The position numbers and the translations under genes were made by a program. The notes under the pieces are model-generated. The model made no database searches, had not been told where the DNA came from, and saw only the letters and a list, made by a program, of their open reading frames with translations. DNA of 22,508 bases from an uncultured Collinsella sp. (GTDB lineage: Bacteria; Actinomycetota; Coriobacteriia; Coriobacteriales; Coriobacteriaceae): positions 1-22,508 of the forward strand of contig CABQZS010000097.1 in NCBI GenBank assembly GCA_902468695.1, written 5' to 3'. Shown here piece by piece: positions 14,462 to 22,442 of this stretch (within the stretch, counting starts at the first letter, position 1; the number at the start of each line of letters is the position of its first letter).

Positions 14462-15646
14462 TTAACGATACTCGTCGGCCAGCTGCTTCCAGGCGGGCAG
14501 TGAGTTGACGATAGTCTCGTAGCTCACGCAGTAGCCCAAGCGGAACCAACCCGGCATGCCAAAGCTGTCCGAGGGCACCGCGAGCAGTTCGTACTTCTTC
14601 GCGCGCTCGCAGAAGGCGTTCGCATCGGGCTCCAGCGCCTTCACCCACAGGTAGAACGCGCCATCCGGCTCAACATACGTGTAGCCGTACTCCGCCAATG
14701 CACTGGTAAGCGCCGTGCGGTTGCGTGCATAGGCCTCAACGTCACTCGGCTCATCGATGCAGTCGATAATTACGCGCTGGAAGAGCGCCGGCGCGCACAC
14801 GAAGCCCAGCGTACGGGCGGCACCGGCAACGGCGGGCATTAGACGAGCCGCCTGAGGATTCGTATTGGGAACCAGGATCCACCCCACGCGCTCGCCCGGC
14901 AGCGACAGCGACTTAGAATACGAGTAGCAAACCACGGTGTTCTCGTAGATCGAGGCCACCCAAGGCACCTCGGCGCCATAGACAATCTCGCGATACGGCT
15001 CATCCGAGATGAGCATAATCGGGTTCTCGGGATCGCGCTTGGCGTTGACCTCGCGTAAAACATTGGCCAGTCGCGTCAGGGTATCGCACGTATACACGGC
15101 GCCGGTCGGGTTGTTGGGTGAGTCGATAATGACGGCAGCCGTCTTATCGGTAATCGCCTTGAGCACGTTATCCACGCTCAGCTGGAACGTGTCTTCATCG
15201 GCGAGCGCCTCGACACACGTGCAGCCGGCCTTCTCAATCCACACGCGATACTCCGGAAAATACGGCGCAATGACGATAACCTCATCGCCCGGGTTCGTAA
15301 CGGCGTTGAGCGTGCAGGTGAGCGAAGCCGCGGCGCCCACGGTCATAAAGACATCCTTGCCCTCATAACTCGTACCAAAGCGGCGGTTGAGCGACTCAGC
15401 CACGGCGGTACGGCACTGCGGCAGGCCCGGTGCGGGCGTGTATCCGTGCAGCTGGTCACTCGGCAGCTCCAGGGCCTTCTTAATGGACTCCGCCACGGCA
15501 GCCGGCGCCGGAACACTTGGGTTGCCCAGCGAAAAATCGAATACGTTCTCCGCACCGATCTGTGCCTTGCGCTCAAGACCATAGCTAAAGATCTCGCGGA
15601 TGATGGAGCTTTCCGCACCGCGAGCATACATAGTTTCATTGATCAT
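14462..15646 (-). CDS. PLP-dependent aminotransferase, class I/II
   Basis: A 394-aa fold-type I aminotransferase of the aspartate aminotransferase superfamily. The PLP lysine is K245 in SYSKSLSLPGERVGW, with R253 as the phosphate-binding arginine. SPNNPTG (176-182) and D215 in SDEPY complete the cofactor site. The N-terminus MINETMYARG and the block FDFSLGNPSVPAP are those of a widespread anaerobe subgroup. The ATG at 15646 has AGGGGA about 5 nt upstream; the longer frame (to 15745) runs into a hairpin repeat and is rejected. The amino donor is unknown. An upstream dyad matches that of the amino-acid ABC transporter, suggesting joint control. Confidence 0.93.
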   Translation of the reverse strand: MINETMYARGAESSIIREIFSYGLERKAQIGAENVFDFSLGNPSVPAPAAVAESIKKALELPSDQLHGYTPAPGLPQCRTAVAESLNRRFGTSYEGKDVFMTVGAAASLTCTLNAVTNPGDEVIVIAPYFPEYRVWIEKAGCTCVEALADEDTFQLSVDNVLKAITDKTAAVIIDSPNNPTGAVYTCDTLTRLANVLREVNAKRDPENPIMLISDEPYREIVYGAEVPWVASIYENTVVCYSYSKSLSLPGERVGWILVPNTNPQAARLMPAVAGAARTLGFVCAPALFQRVIIDCIDEPSDVEAYARNRTALTSALAEYGYTYVEPDGAFYLWVKALEPDANAFCERAKKYELLAVPSDSFGMPGWFRLGYCVSYETIVNSLPAWKQLADEYR

Positions 15647-15670
15647 CTGTTCCCCTTTCGCATAGGCGGT

Positions 15671-15696
15671 ATTGTACGCTTTAGTCGGGCAAAGTG
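15671..15696 (-). promoter_or_regulatory. Aminotransferase promoter -10 and candidate operator
   Basis: TACAAT on the minus strand (15671-15676) is a candidate -10, about 25 nt before the ATG. Directly upstream (15677-15696) the + strand reads CGCTTTAGTCGGGCAAAGTG, which shares 16 of 20 bases with the motif at 11639-11658. No good -35 is visible, so activation at this site is possible. Confidence 0.5.
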
Positions 15697-15706
15697 CCGC
15701 AGCAAT

Positions 15707-15766
15707 GTTGATTGGGGACAGACTTAAATGCGTGAAAACGCTCATTTAAGTCTGTCCCCAATCAAC
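15707..15766. repeat. 60-bp palindrome, 24-bp perfect arms, GAAA tetraloop
   Basis: Arms 15707-15730 and 15743-15766 are perfectly complementary over 24 bp (the left arm contains GGGGACAGACTTAAATG). The tip continues as CGT-GAAA-ACG, a GNRA tetraloop, with a 2-nt bulge. It lies between the aminotransferase promoter and the ftsH terminator. No poly-T follows. A dispersed REP-like palindrome is the favoured reading. Confidence 0.75.
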
Positions 15767-15785
15767 AGATGGCCCCATATCGCTC

Positions 15786-15824
15786 AAAAGAAAAAGCCTC
15801 CGCAGGTTTCCCCGCGGAGGCTTT
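15786..15824 (-). terminator. Intrinsic terminator of ftsH
   Basis: An 11-bp stem (AAAGCCTCCGC at 15793-15803 with its complement at 15814-15824) runs on the minus strand into TTTTTCTTTT, 12 nt after the ftsH stop codon. Confidence 0.9.
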
Positions 15825-15835
15825 CACCACAAAGA

Positions 15836-17959
15836 CTATTTGTCGGCGTCGGTGTCGGCACCGGCATCATCGGCAGTCTCGGATGCGGCTTCTGCATCCT
15901 CCCGCATGGCCGCCTGCGCAAAGGCTGCGGCATCAGCCGCCAGCTCCTCCTCGCTCATACGAGGCGCACGCTTCTTGGTCGGCATACCGGCCGCCTTGGC
16001 ATTGCGCTCCTCCTTGGCCGCCAGGATATCGCCCTCGCGCTCAAGGTAGGCATCCCACTCATTGTCGAGCAGGGCGTTCACGGCGTCGCCTTCGACGGTC
16101 TCACGCTCAAGCAGCACCTTCGCCATCAGGTCGAGCTGATCGCGACGAGCATCCAAAATCTCGACCGCACGGCGATGGGCCTCGCGCATGATGCGCTGAA
16201 CCTCGATGTCGATGCGACGCGCCGTCTCCTCGGAGTAATCCTGGTGATCGGCGTAATCGCGTCCCAGGAATACCTGGTGCTGCGCCTCGCCAAACACTTG
16301 CGTGCCCAGTTCCTCGCTCATGCCCAGGCGCGTGACCATCTCGCGTGCCATCTTGGTCGCGCGCTCCAGATCGTTACTCGCGCCCGACGTGATATCGTCG
16401 CACATGAGTTCCTCGGCAACACGACCGCCCAAGAACACGGCAAGCTCGTCGAGCATCTCGTTCTTGGTCTTGAGGAAGTGGTCCTCCTGCGGAAGCTGCA
16501 GCGTGTAGCCCAGCGCCTGACCGCGGCTGACGATCGAGATCTTGTGGACCGGATCGGAGTGCTCCAGGATGTGGCCCACCAGGGCGTGACCGCTCTCGTG
16601 GTAGGCAATCGTGGTGCGCTCGGCCTCGGTCATCACGCGACCCTTGCGCTGCGGTCCGGCAATCACGCGCTCCATCGATTCCTCGACCTCGTCCATCGAG
16701 ATCACGGAACGATGACGGCGAGCGGCCAGCAGCGCAGACTCGTTGAGCAGATTTGCCAGATCGGCGCCGGTGAAGCCAACGGTCATCTGGGCGAGCTTCT
16801 CAAACTTAACGTCCTCGTCCATCGGCTTGTTCTCGGCATGCACGCGCAAGATCTGCTCGCGGCCCTTCACATCCGGACGGTCGACCGTAACCTGACGGTC
16901 AAAACGACCGGGACGCAGCAATGCCGGATCCAGGATGTCAGGACGGTTAGTCGCAGCGATCAGGATGACCGACTCGCTCTCCTCAAAACCGTCCATCTCG
17001 ACCAGCAGCTGGTTGAGCGTCTGCTCGCGCTCGTCGTGACCGCCGCCCAAACCTGCTCCGCGCTGACGTCCCACGGCATCGATCTCATCGATGAAGATGA
17101 TCGACGGAGCCTGGGACTTGGCCTCCTTAAAGAGGTCACGCACACGGCTGGCGCCGACACCTACGAACATCTCGACAAAGTCGGAACCCGAGATGCTAAA
17201 GAACGGCACGCCCGCCTCGCCGGCAACGGCCTTGGCCAGCAGCGTTTTACCGGTGCCCGGAGGGCCAACCAGCAACACGCCACGCGGGATCTTGGCACCC
17301 AGCTTGCGATAGCGATCCGGATCGCTCAAAAAGTCACGGATCTCCTCGAGCTCCTCGACTGCCTCGTCCACGCCGGCAACGTCTTCAAACTTGACCTTGG
17401 GGCGTGTGGCCTCGTTGGTCTTGGCGTTGGTCTTGCCAAACTGCATGTTCCTGTTGTTGGCGCCCATCATCTGGCGCATAAAGTAGAACATGATGGCGAT
17501 AAGGGCGATCGTCGGAAGCACACTCATCGCCAAGTCGCCCCAAAAATCGGGATCGTTGGTGTTGACGATGTACTTGGTATCGGGGTGCTCCGCCATGAGC
17601 TCGGCAAGCGAATCGGAGCCGACATAGGTCGAAGAGAAGCTCTTGAGCTCGCTCGTATCGCCCTTGTCCTTCTTCGTCTTCCAGTAATGACCCGTCACGC
17701 TTCCGTCTTGAACCGTATAGGTCAGATCTTCGACGCGATCCTGCTTGATGGCGCTCACCATCTCGCTCGTCGCGAGCTTAACGGTATTGCTGGAATTGGC
17801 AAAGCCGGAGCCCATGTTAAAGAAGGCGTAGCCCAGAAGCGCGCAAGCCAAAATAAAATACAGCCAGCCCGTACGCGTGGGCTTCTTGCCTCCGGGCATC
17901 CCCGGGATCTTAGGCTCCCGGGGAGTCTGGGAATTGTTGTCGTTACGGTCGTCGGGCAT
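15836..17959 (-). CDS. ftsH: ATP-dependent zinc metalloprotease FtsH
   Basis: A 707-aa membrane-anchored AAA+ protease that degrades unassembled membrane proteins and short-lived regulators. Order: cytoplasmic N-tail, TM1 (about 31-49), extracytoplasmic domain, TM2 (about 143-162), AAA module with Walker A GPPGTGKT (K238), Walker B FIDEID and the second region of homology ending RPGRFDRQV, then the peptidase with the zinc motif HESGH (454-458, catalytic E455). The C-terminal tail after about 650 is Ala/Glu/Asp-rich and variable. The ATG at 17959 is one base after the hpt stop codon; GGAGGT lies about 12 nt upstream, a long but usable spacing. It is the last gene of the tilS-hpt-ftsH cluster, followed by a terminator. 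Confidence 0.98.
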   Translation of the reverse strand: MPDDRNDNNSQTPREPKIPGMPGGKKPTRTGWLYFILACALLGYAFFNMGSGFANSSNTVKLATSEMVSAIKQDRVEDLTYTVQDGSVTGHYWKTKKDKGDTSELKSFSSTYVGSDSLAELMAEHPDTKYIVNTNDPDFWGDLAMSVLPTIALIAIMFYFMRQMMGANNRNMQFGKTNAKTNEATRPKVKFEDVAGVDEAVEELEEIRDFLSDPDRYRKLGAKIPRGVLLVGPPGTGKTLLAKAVAGEAGVPFFSISGSDFVEMFVGVGASRVRDLFKEAKSQAPSIIFIDEIDAVGRQRGAGLGGGHDEREQTLNQLLVEMDGFEESESVILIAATNRPDILDPALLRPGRFDRQVTVDRPDVKGREQILRVHAENKPMDEDVKFEKLAQMTVGFTGADLANLLNESALLAARRHRSVISMDEVEESMERVIAGPQRKGRVMTEAERTTIAYHESGHALVGHILEHSDPVHKISIVSRGQALGYTLQLPQEDHFLKTKNEMLDELAVFLGGRVAEELMCDDITSGASNDLERATKMAREMVTRLGMSEELGTQVFGEAQHQVFLGRDYADHQDYSEETARRIDIEVQRIMREAHRRAVEILDARRDQLDLMAKVLLERETVEGDAVNALLDNEWDAYLEREGDILAAKEERNAKAAGMPTKKRAPRMSEEELAADAAAFAQAAMREDAEAASETADDAGADTDADK

Positions 17960-17960
17960 C

Positions 17961-18509
17961 TTACGAATAAACCTCCGGTTTCAAAATGCCCAGATACGGA
18001 AGGTTGCGATAGCGCTCGGCATAGTCGAGGCCGTAGCCCACCACAAAGGCATCGGGGCAATGGGTTCCAACATACTTGGGCGTGATGGCCGAGACGCGGT
18101 CCTCAACGTCCTTCCACAGGAAGGCGGCGACCTCCAGAGAAGCGGGCTTGCGGCTCTCGAGGTTCTTCATCAGATACTTGAGCGTCAGGCCCGAGTCCAG
18201 AATGTCCTCGACGATCAGCACGTCGCGACCGCGGATGTCGATATCCAGGTCCTTAATGATACGCACGATACCCGAGGACTTCACACCGTCGCCATAGCTC
18301 GAAACAGCCATGAAATCGATGTTGGTCGGCAGCTCGATCTTACGCATCAGGTCGCCCATAAAGACAACGGCACCGCGCAGAACCGCGATCAGCACCAGAT
18401 CCTTACCCGCGTAGTCGCGAGTGATCTCCTCGCCCAGGCGAGAAACGATGCCGTCGATATCCTCCTGCGTAAACAGAACCTTCTCGATATCCGGATGTTG
18501 AGAAGCCAT
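17961..18509 (-). CDS. hpt: Hypoxanthine phosphoribosyltransferase
   Basis: A 182-aa purine-salvage enzyme that makes IMP or GMP from hypoxanthine or guanine and PRPP. The PRPP-binding loop is VLIVEDILDSGLTL (97-110), with the acidic pair E101/D102. Other family blocks are VLRGAVVFMGDL and FVVGYGLDYAERYRNLPY. The length is normal. The ATG at 18509 follows AAAGGG by about 5 nt. Its stop is one base from the ftsH start, so the two are cotranscribed. A promoter at 18567-18596 allows expression separate from tilS. Confidence 0.97.
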   Translation of the reverse strand: MASQHPDIEKVLFTQEDIDGIVSRLGEEITRDYAGKDLVLIAVLRGAVVFMGDLMRKIELPTNIDFMAVSSYGDGVKSSGIVRIIKDLDIDIRGRDVLIVEDILDSGLTLKYLMKNLESRKPASLEVAAFLWKDVEDRVSAITPKYVGTHCPDAFVVGYGLDYAERYRNLPYLGILKPEVYS

Positions 18510-18566
18510 GACAACCCTTTCTTGTGCTTAATCGCCCACACACCGCCGTATGGACGCGAACTACAC

Positions 18567-18596
18567 ATTCTAGCAGCGCACGGGGTATATTTTCCA
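18567..18596 (-). promoter_or_regulatory. Candidate promoter for hpt-ftsH
   Basis: On the minus strand TGGAAA (18591-18596) and TAGAAT (18567-18572) are 18 bp apart, with four and five of six consensus matches. It lies in the 148-bp gap between tilS and hpt. A 7-bp hairpin (18598-18618) adjoins it. Confidence 0.5.
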
Positions 18597-18657
18597 GCCC
18601 GCGCACCATCAGCGCGGGAATACCGTCAACGCCGCACAGAACAGCTGGTGCGAGGGG

Positions 18658-20196
18658 CTAATCCGCGTCAACCACGCGAAGCAGATAAGCCACACGCGTC
18701 GCCGCCGTGCATTTAAAACGTTCGTCCGCGCGAACTCCGGCGACCCACACCACGGCACCTCCCGGCGCCGTCCTCACCACGGGCACGCCGGCGCGCTCGG
18801 AAACGGGAATGCGAGCCTCGCCTAGCAAGTCGGATACCTTCTTGCTTCGGCCACTCATTCCTAACGGGCACATCACGTCTCCCGGTGCGGGACCGTCCAC
18901 CCACAGGCGCGCCAATCGCGCCTCTGCAGGGATCTCGCCACGTGAGCCCGCCAGGATCCGCTCACTATCGCTGTCGGCAAAACCCAGGGCAGCCGCGTCT
19001 ACCAAAGCTGTCACTTCCCCGGCAGCCGCAAGCTCACGGGCGCGGCGCACGATATCGCATCCCGGCTCAACGGCCATCGGCTCTGCGACCAGCATGCGCC
19101 CCCCGCCCAACGGCAAACGACCGGGTATGGTAATCCAGTCCGCAACCAGCCCCTCACGAGCCGCCGGCGCCTTAAACGCTAGCATGCCAAACTCGACGCG
19201 CGCGTCAATTCCCGCCGGAAGCGTGACCGAGCCTGTGCCTTCGGCAACGCAGGAAAGGACTCGCTCCACATGTCGCATCTCTGGACGAGCGCCCGGATCG
19301 ATGCGTTTGATCGCCAGTCGCACGATGCGCCGCGCGATTACCACCTCGGCCGCAGCAAGGCGTCTGGCATCGAGCACTAGCGCGCCCGCCGCCTCCTTGC
19401 GCAGGCAGCTTCGAAACGCCTGTGCCGACAGCTGGGATAGAAACGCATCTTCGTCACCCAAGATCTCACAGGCGGCGCCAATCGTCTTGCACACGCTCGC
19501 ATTACGCTGTGCCACCACTGGCATTACCCGATGGCGCACGTAGTTTCGCAGATACGAGATATCCTCATTGCTCTCGTCTTCACGCCACGGCTGACCATGT
19601 ACCTGTAGATAGCCCACGAGCTCGCCATGAGTTAGGTCGAGCAAGGGACGCACCACGATATTCCTCCGGCGAGGAATGCTCGATAGACCAGCGGGCCCCG
19701 AACCCTTAATCGCGTTCATCAAAAACGTTTCCGCGCGATCCGAAGACGTGTGCGCGGTGCAGATACGAGCCGCCGTTCGCGGTGCCCCCGTCTGGGCGCA
19801 GAGTTCGCGAACATACCTCCGCGCCGCGGCATAGCGCACCTCGCGGGCCGCGGCCTCAATATTGCCCGACTCCCCATCAAAATAAGCGTGCTCCACGCAC
19901 AGCGGTAAACCATATTTCGCGCAGAGCTCACGCACAAAGGCCTCGTCGCCATCGGACGCCTTGCCGCGCAGATGATGGTTTACATGCAGCACATGCAGGC
20001 GCTCGCGAGCAATGGGGGCTACACCGCGTCCGTCTTGGATATCCAGCTTTGATGTGCACGCCATAAGAAGCAGTGCCGTCGAGTCCGCGCCGCCTGATAC
20101 CATGAGCACGACAGGAGCTGCCTGCTGCCTCGTCCGGGTCTCATCGACTGCCCCAGGCACGGCATGGTGTCCGTAATGCTGTGATACCGTTGGCAT
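18658..20196 (-). CDS. tilS: tRNA(Ile)-lysidine synthase
   Basis: A 512-aa enzyme that converts the wobble cytidine of the AUA-reading tRNA(Ile) to lysidine. The ATP-pyrophosphatase loop is SGGADS (34-39; the family usually has SGGVDS). Further N-domain blocks are HVNHHLRGKASDGDE, ICTAHTSSDRAETFLMN and RPLL. The C-terminal domain has GDVMCPLGMSGRSKKVSDLL and IPVSERAGVPVV, the typical TilS ending. The ATG at 20196 follows AAGGAGG by 6 nt. The position before hpt and ftsH matches the gene order conserved in many Gram-positive bacteria. Confidence 0.95.
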   Translation of the reverse strand: MPTVSQHYGHHAVPGAVDETRTRQQAAPVVLMVSGGADSTALLLMACTSKLDIQDGRGVAPIARERLHVLHVNHHLRGKASDGDEAFVRELCAKYGLPLCVEHAYFDGESGNIEAAAREVRYAAARRYVRELCAQTGAPRTAARICTAHTSSDRAETFLMNAIKGSGPAGLSSIPRRRNIVVRPLLDLTHGELVGYLQVHGQPWREDESNEDISYLRNYVRHRVMPVVAQRNASVCKTIGAACEILGDEDAFLSQLSAQAFRSCLRKEAAGALVLDARRLAAAEVVIARRIVRLAIKRIDPGARPEMRHVERVLSCVAEGTGSVTLPAGIDARVEFGMLAFKAPAAREGLVADWITIPGRLPLGGGRMLVAEPMAVEPGCDIVRRARELAAAGEVTALVDAAALGFADSDSERILAGSRGEIPAEARLARLWVDGPAPGDVMCPLGMSGRSKKVSDLLGEARIPVSERAGVPVVRTAPGGAVVWVAGVRADERFKCTAATRVAYLLRVVDAD

Positions 20197-20244
20197 TCGC
20201 TTCCTCCTTTATTCGTCCGCACCCATTGTATCCTTTGGAATCTT

Positions 20245-21054
20245 ATGTCTTGCCTGCACCTTCATATCCTCGGCAGTGGCTCTAAAGGCAACTGCGCACT
20301 CATCGAGGGCCCGCAGGGGCTCATTATGGTCGATGACGGACTGTCTCGCCGCGAGACATTAAAGCGCATGGCAGAACTGGGGCTCTCGACAGACAACGTC
20401 TCGGCTCTTCTCATTACTCATGAGCATAGCGATCACATCAAGGGCCTCGATGTCTGGTGCAAGCACTGGCACGGCCCCCTCTTTGCCAGCAGGGGCACTC
20501 TTTCGAACAAAGAAAATCTTTCGCATCTGCCTGTCGAGGAATTCGATCCCGGCGACGCCCTATCCATTGCCGGCATCCACGTGCAAACCTACTCAACATC
20601 ACACGATGTCATCAATCCAGTCGGTTATCGATTCGACGCCCTCGATGATTCCATCGGCTTTGCCACCGACACCGGAGAGCTATCGAGCCAAGCCATGAAC
20701 ACCCTCAAAGATTGTCGAGTCCTCGCGCTCGAGAGCAACCATGATGTGACCATGCTGCGCGAGGGAGAATATCCCCGCTTTCTTCAGGAGCGCATCCTGT
20801 CTGCAAGGGGACACCTCTCCAATGGCCAAGCCGCCGAAGCCGCGCGCGAACTTGTTACCGATCGCACCGAACAGCTCATTGCCATGCATATCAGCCAAGA
20901 TAACAATCGTCCGAGCCTTACCGTCAAAAGCTATGCCAAAGCTCTGGCCGCAACCCTGGATGACGAGGTCGGCAGCTCCGCAACCCTTCTCCAAGGATCG
21001 CGAAAACTCTCGATACGCCCTGCGAGTCAGTATCAGCCGGCAACCATTCAATAG
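20245..21054 (+). CDS. yycJ: MBL-fold metallo-hydrolase, YycJ/WalJ family
   Basis: A 269-aa metallo-beta-lactamase-fold protein. The start HILGSGSKGNCALIEG is the family signature, and the metal motif is THEHSDH (58-64). Later metal-site blocks are STSHDV and FATDTGE, then LESNHD and ARGHLSNGQAAEAA. YycJ proteins are putative exonucleases or phosphodiesterases linked to DNA repair or cell-wall regulation in Firmicutes; the role here is unproven. The ATG at 20245 has only a weak GGA-type site. It diverges from tilS with just 48 bp between the starts, so their promoters must overlap or lie inside the genes. Confidence 0.9.
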   Translation: MSCLHLHILGSGSKGNCALIEGPQGLIMVDDGLSRRETLKRMAELGLSTDNVSALLITHEHSDHIKGLDVWCKHWHGPLFASRGTLSNKENLSHLPVEEFDPGDALSIAGIHVQTYSTSHDVINPVGYRFDALDDSIGFATDTGELSSQAMNTLKDCRVLALESNHDVTMLREGEYPRFLQERILSARGHLSNGQAAEAARELVTDRTEQLIAMHISQDNNRPSLTVKSYAKALAATLDDEVGSSATLLQGSRKLSIRPASQYQPATIQ

Positions 21055-21063
21055 ACTGTCCTA

Positions 21064-21113
21064 GACAGCAAAAGGGGCCGAGAATCGCTTCCCAGCCCCT
21101 TTTGCTGTCTTTT
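21064..21113 (+). terminator. Intrinsic terminator after the yycJ gene
   Basis: A 15-bp perfect stem (GACAGCAAAAGGGGC at 21064-21078 with its complement at 21095-21109) is followed by TTTT on the + strand. It lies between convergent genes and may also stop hsp20 transcription. Confidence 0.88.
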
Positions 21114-21136
21114 CATAGCGCAGAACACCAACGAAG

Positions 21137-21568
21137 TTAGTCGATGGAGATCTTCGTAACGTTCTTCTTCTCGACGATCTTGGGAACCGTAACGGTCAGG
21201 ATGCCGTCAGCGTACTTAGCCGAGAGGCCCTCGCTCGAAGCGTCCTTTAGATACACGCCACGCGTCGCGCTGTACGAGCTGAACTCCTTCTGCAGGAAGT
21301 TCTTGCCCTCGTTCTCCTCGTCTTCCTCGACATTCACGCTAATGGACAGACGGCCCTCATTGAGCTCGACATCGATATCGTCCTTGGCGACGCCGGTCAG
21401 ATAGGCCTTGACCTCATAGCCGTCGCCTTTATCCTCAACGTCAACGGGAAACGCCTTGGAAGCAATCGAGTTGTTTGCAAGGTCGGTCATATCATCAAAC
21501 AGATCGAACAACGAGCTAGCAGAAGGACGAACGCCAAAAACCGAACGATAAGGAACCATGCTTGCCAT
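21137..21568 (-). CDS. hsp20: Small heat-shock protein, Hsp20/alpha-crystallin family
   Basis: A 143-aa ATP-independent holdase chaperone. The alpha-crystallin domain spans about 41-131, with FPVDVEDKGDGYEVKAYLTG at its start and KYADGILTVTVPK (118-130) as the family signature. The C-terminal IxI oligomerisation motif is ISI (140-142). The ATG at 21568 has AAGGAG about 8 nt upstream, in preference to the longer frame to 21646. Neither a CIRCE nor a canonical HAIR (HspR) operator is visible upstream; instead there are two CTTATATAT repeats 21 bp apart. Single gene, convergent with yycJ. Confidence 0.95.
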   Translation of the reverse strand: MASMVPYRSVFGVRPSASSLFDLFDDMTDLANNSIASKAFPVDVEDKGDGYEVKAYLTGVAKDDIDVELNEGRLSISVNVEEDEENEGKNFLQKEFSSYSATRGVYLKDASSEGLSAKYADGILTVTVPKIVEKKNVTKISID

Positions 21569-21631
21569 GTTTACCACTCCTTTTAGGACTGCCGAGCCAT
21601 CTTCTAGGTGACTGGGACTTCTTTTGACACT

Positions 21632-21661
21632 CTTATATATGCCCACACAGTGCTTATATAT
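21632..21661. promoter_or_regulatory. Tandem CTTATATAT repeats upstream of hsp20
   Basis: Identical 9-mers at 21632-21640 and 21653-21661 lie 21 bp apart, two DNA helical turns, in an AT-rich stretch 65-93 bp before the hsp20 start. They could include its -10 region or be paired protein-binding sites. I could not define a clean -35. Confidence 0.35.
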
Positions 21662-21844
21662 ACATCGACTATAAAGTTTTTTGAGTCCAGTACTATAAAC
21701 ATATCTAAGTGTGTGTGACTCAGGTTTTAATAAGGTTAAGGTTCTTTGAACCAGAGCCTAAATAACAAGTATGTTCGCAGCTACAAATAACAAGGGGCTT
21801 ACAATGAGCGCGTACACGTTATTGGTAACGAGCTAAAGGGCATC

Positions 21845-22312
21845 ATGGACGACCAGAACCAGAACAAAATGTTTATGCAGACGCAGGGGGAAGAAACTTC
21901 CACGCAGCCGCCACGGTTCCATCGCCCCCACATCTCGCAAGAGCCCATTAATGACCCTGAGCCCGAGTATGTGACGAGAAATCGATATCAAACGCTCGAG
22001 GATGCCCAAACGGGACGTAAACATATGGGCGTCGCCTCGGGAGACCCTGTATATCTGAAAGATGCACCGTTATCAAAAAACAGCGCAAGCAATGACGACC
22101 CGACGAAAACGCCCATAACTCGGCAGCAAAGAGGTCCCCGACCTAAGCAAACCTTAACGCATTCGGCTCGTTATCTCGAGACGCCAAAACAAGGAAAATC
22201 AATCTTCGTTTCGTCAAGTAAACGACGCAAGCAACATCGACTGGCAATCTTGCTTTTGATCATTGCGGCCATAGCAGTTACCCTTGTTATTCGTTTTATT
22301 TTCTTTAAATAA
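21845..22312 (+). CDS. Uncharacterised small tail-anchored membrane protein
   Basis: A 155-aa protein that I do not recognise. Residues 1-120 are hydrophilic and look disordered (rich in Gln, Pro, Thr, Asn and Lys). A basic patch SKRRKQHR precedes a single hydrophobic helix of about 20 residues ending the protein (RFIFFK). By the positive-inside rule the long N-part should be cytoplasmic, so the topology is tail-anchored. The ATG at 21845 follows AAAGGG by 4 nt. A -10-like TACAAT (21800-21805) lies upstream without a clear -35. The gene is AT-richer than its neighbours and lies between hsp20 and the end of an rRNA operon. Confidence 0.65.
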   Translation: MDDQNQNKMFMQTQGEETSTQPPRFHRPHISQEPINDPEPEYVTRNRYQTLEDAQTGRKHMGVASGDPVYLKDAPLSKNSASNDDPTKTPITRQQRGPRPKQTLTHSARYLETPKQGKSIFVSSSKRRKQHRLAILLLIIAAIAVTLVIRFIFFK

Positions 22313-22342
22313 AAGCTCAATACCAAAAAGAATTAAATCGTC

Positions 22343-22367
22343 TGGCGTAAATGAGTCATTTATGCCA
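22343..22367. other. Hairpin between the small membrane-protein gene and the rRNA terminator
   Basis: An 11-bp stem (TGGCGTAAATG with CATTTATGCCA, one G-T wobble) with a 3-nt loop. No T-run follows on either strand, so it is only a possible 3' end structure for the small membrane-protein gene. Confidence 0.4.
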
Positions 22368-22376
22368 CGCAAACGC

Positions 22377-22409
22377 AAAAAAAGGGGGAGGCCGCGAGGC
22401 CTCCCCCTT
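22377..22409 (-). terminator. Strong intrinsic terminator of the rRNA operon
   Basis: A 12-bp perfect stem (AAGGGGGAGGCC at 22382-22393 with its complement at 22398-22409) closed by a tetraloop and followed by TTTTTTT on the minus strand, downstream of the 5S gene. Confidence 0.93.
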
Positions 22410-22442
22410 CTTCAGTCCGTTGCGACGGCTCGGTGCCGTCCA

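Noticed and set aside
15728..18085. A 785-codon open frame on the + strand
   Set aside because: It is antisense to ftsH and hpt, starts inside the palindrome repeat and shows no recognisable domain.
18598..18618. A 7-bp GC hairpin as the tilS terminator
   Set aside because: No T-run follows and it overlaps the likely hpt promoter region, so a terminator call is not supported.
21681..21724. TTGAGT and ACTCAGG as a HAIR (HspR) operator upstream of hsp20
   Set aside because: The half-sites are 31 bp apart, whereas HAIR needs 7, and one half is imperfect. A CIRCE-like CACTC/AGTG pair nearby has 16 bp spacing instead of 9.
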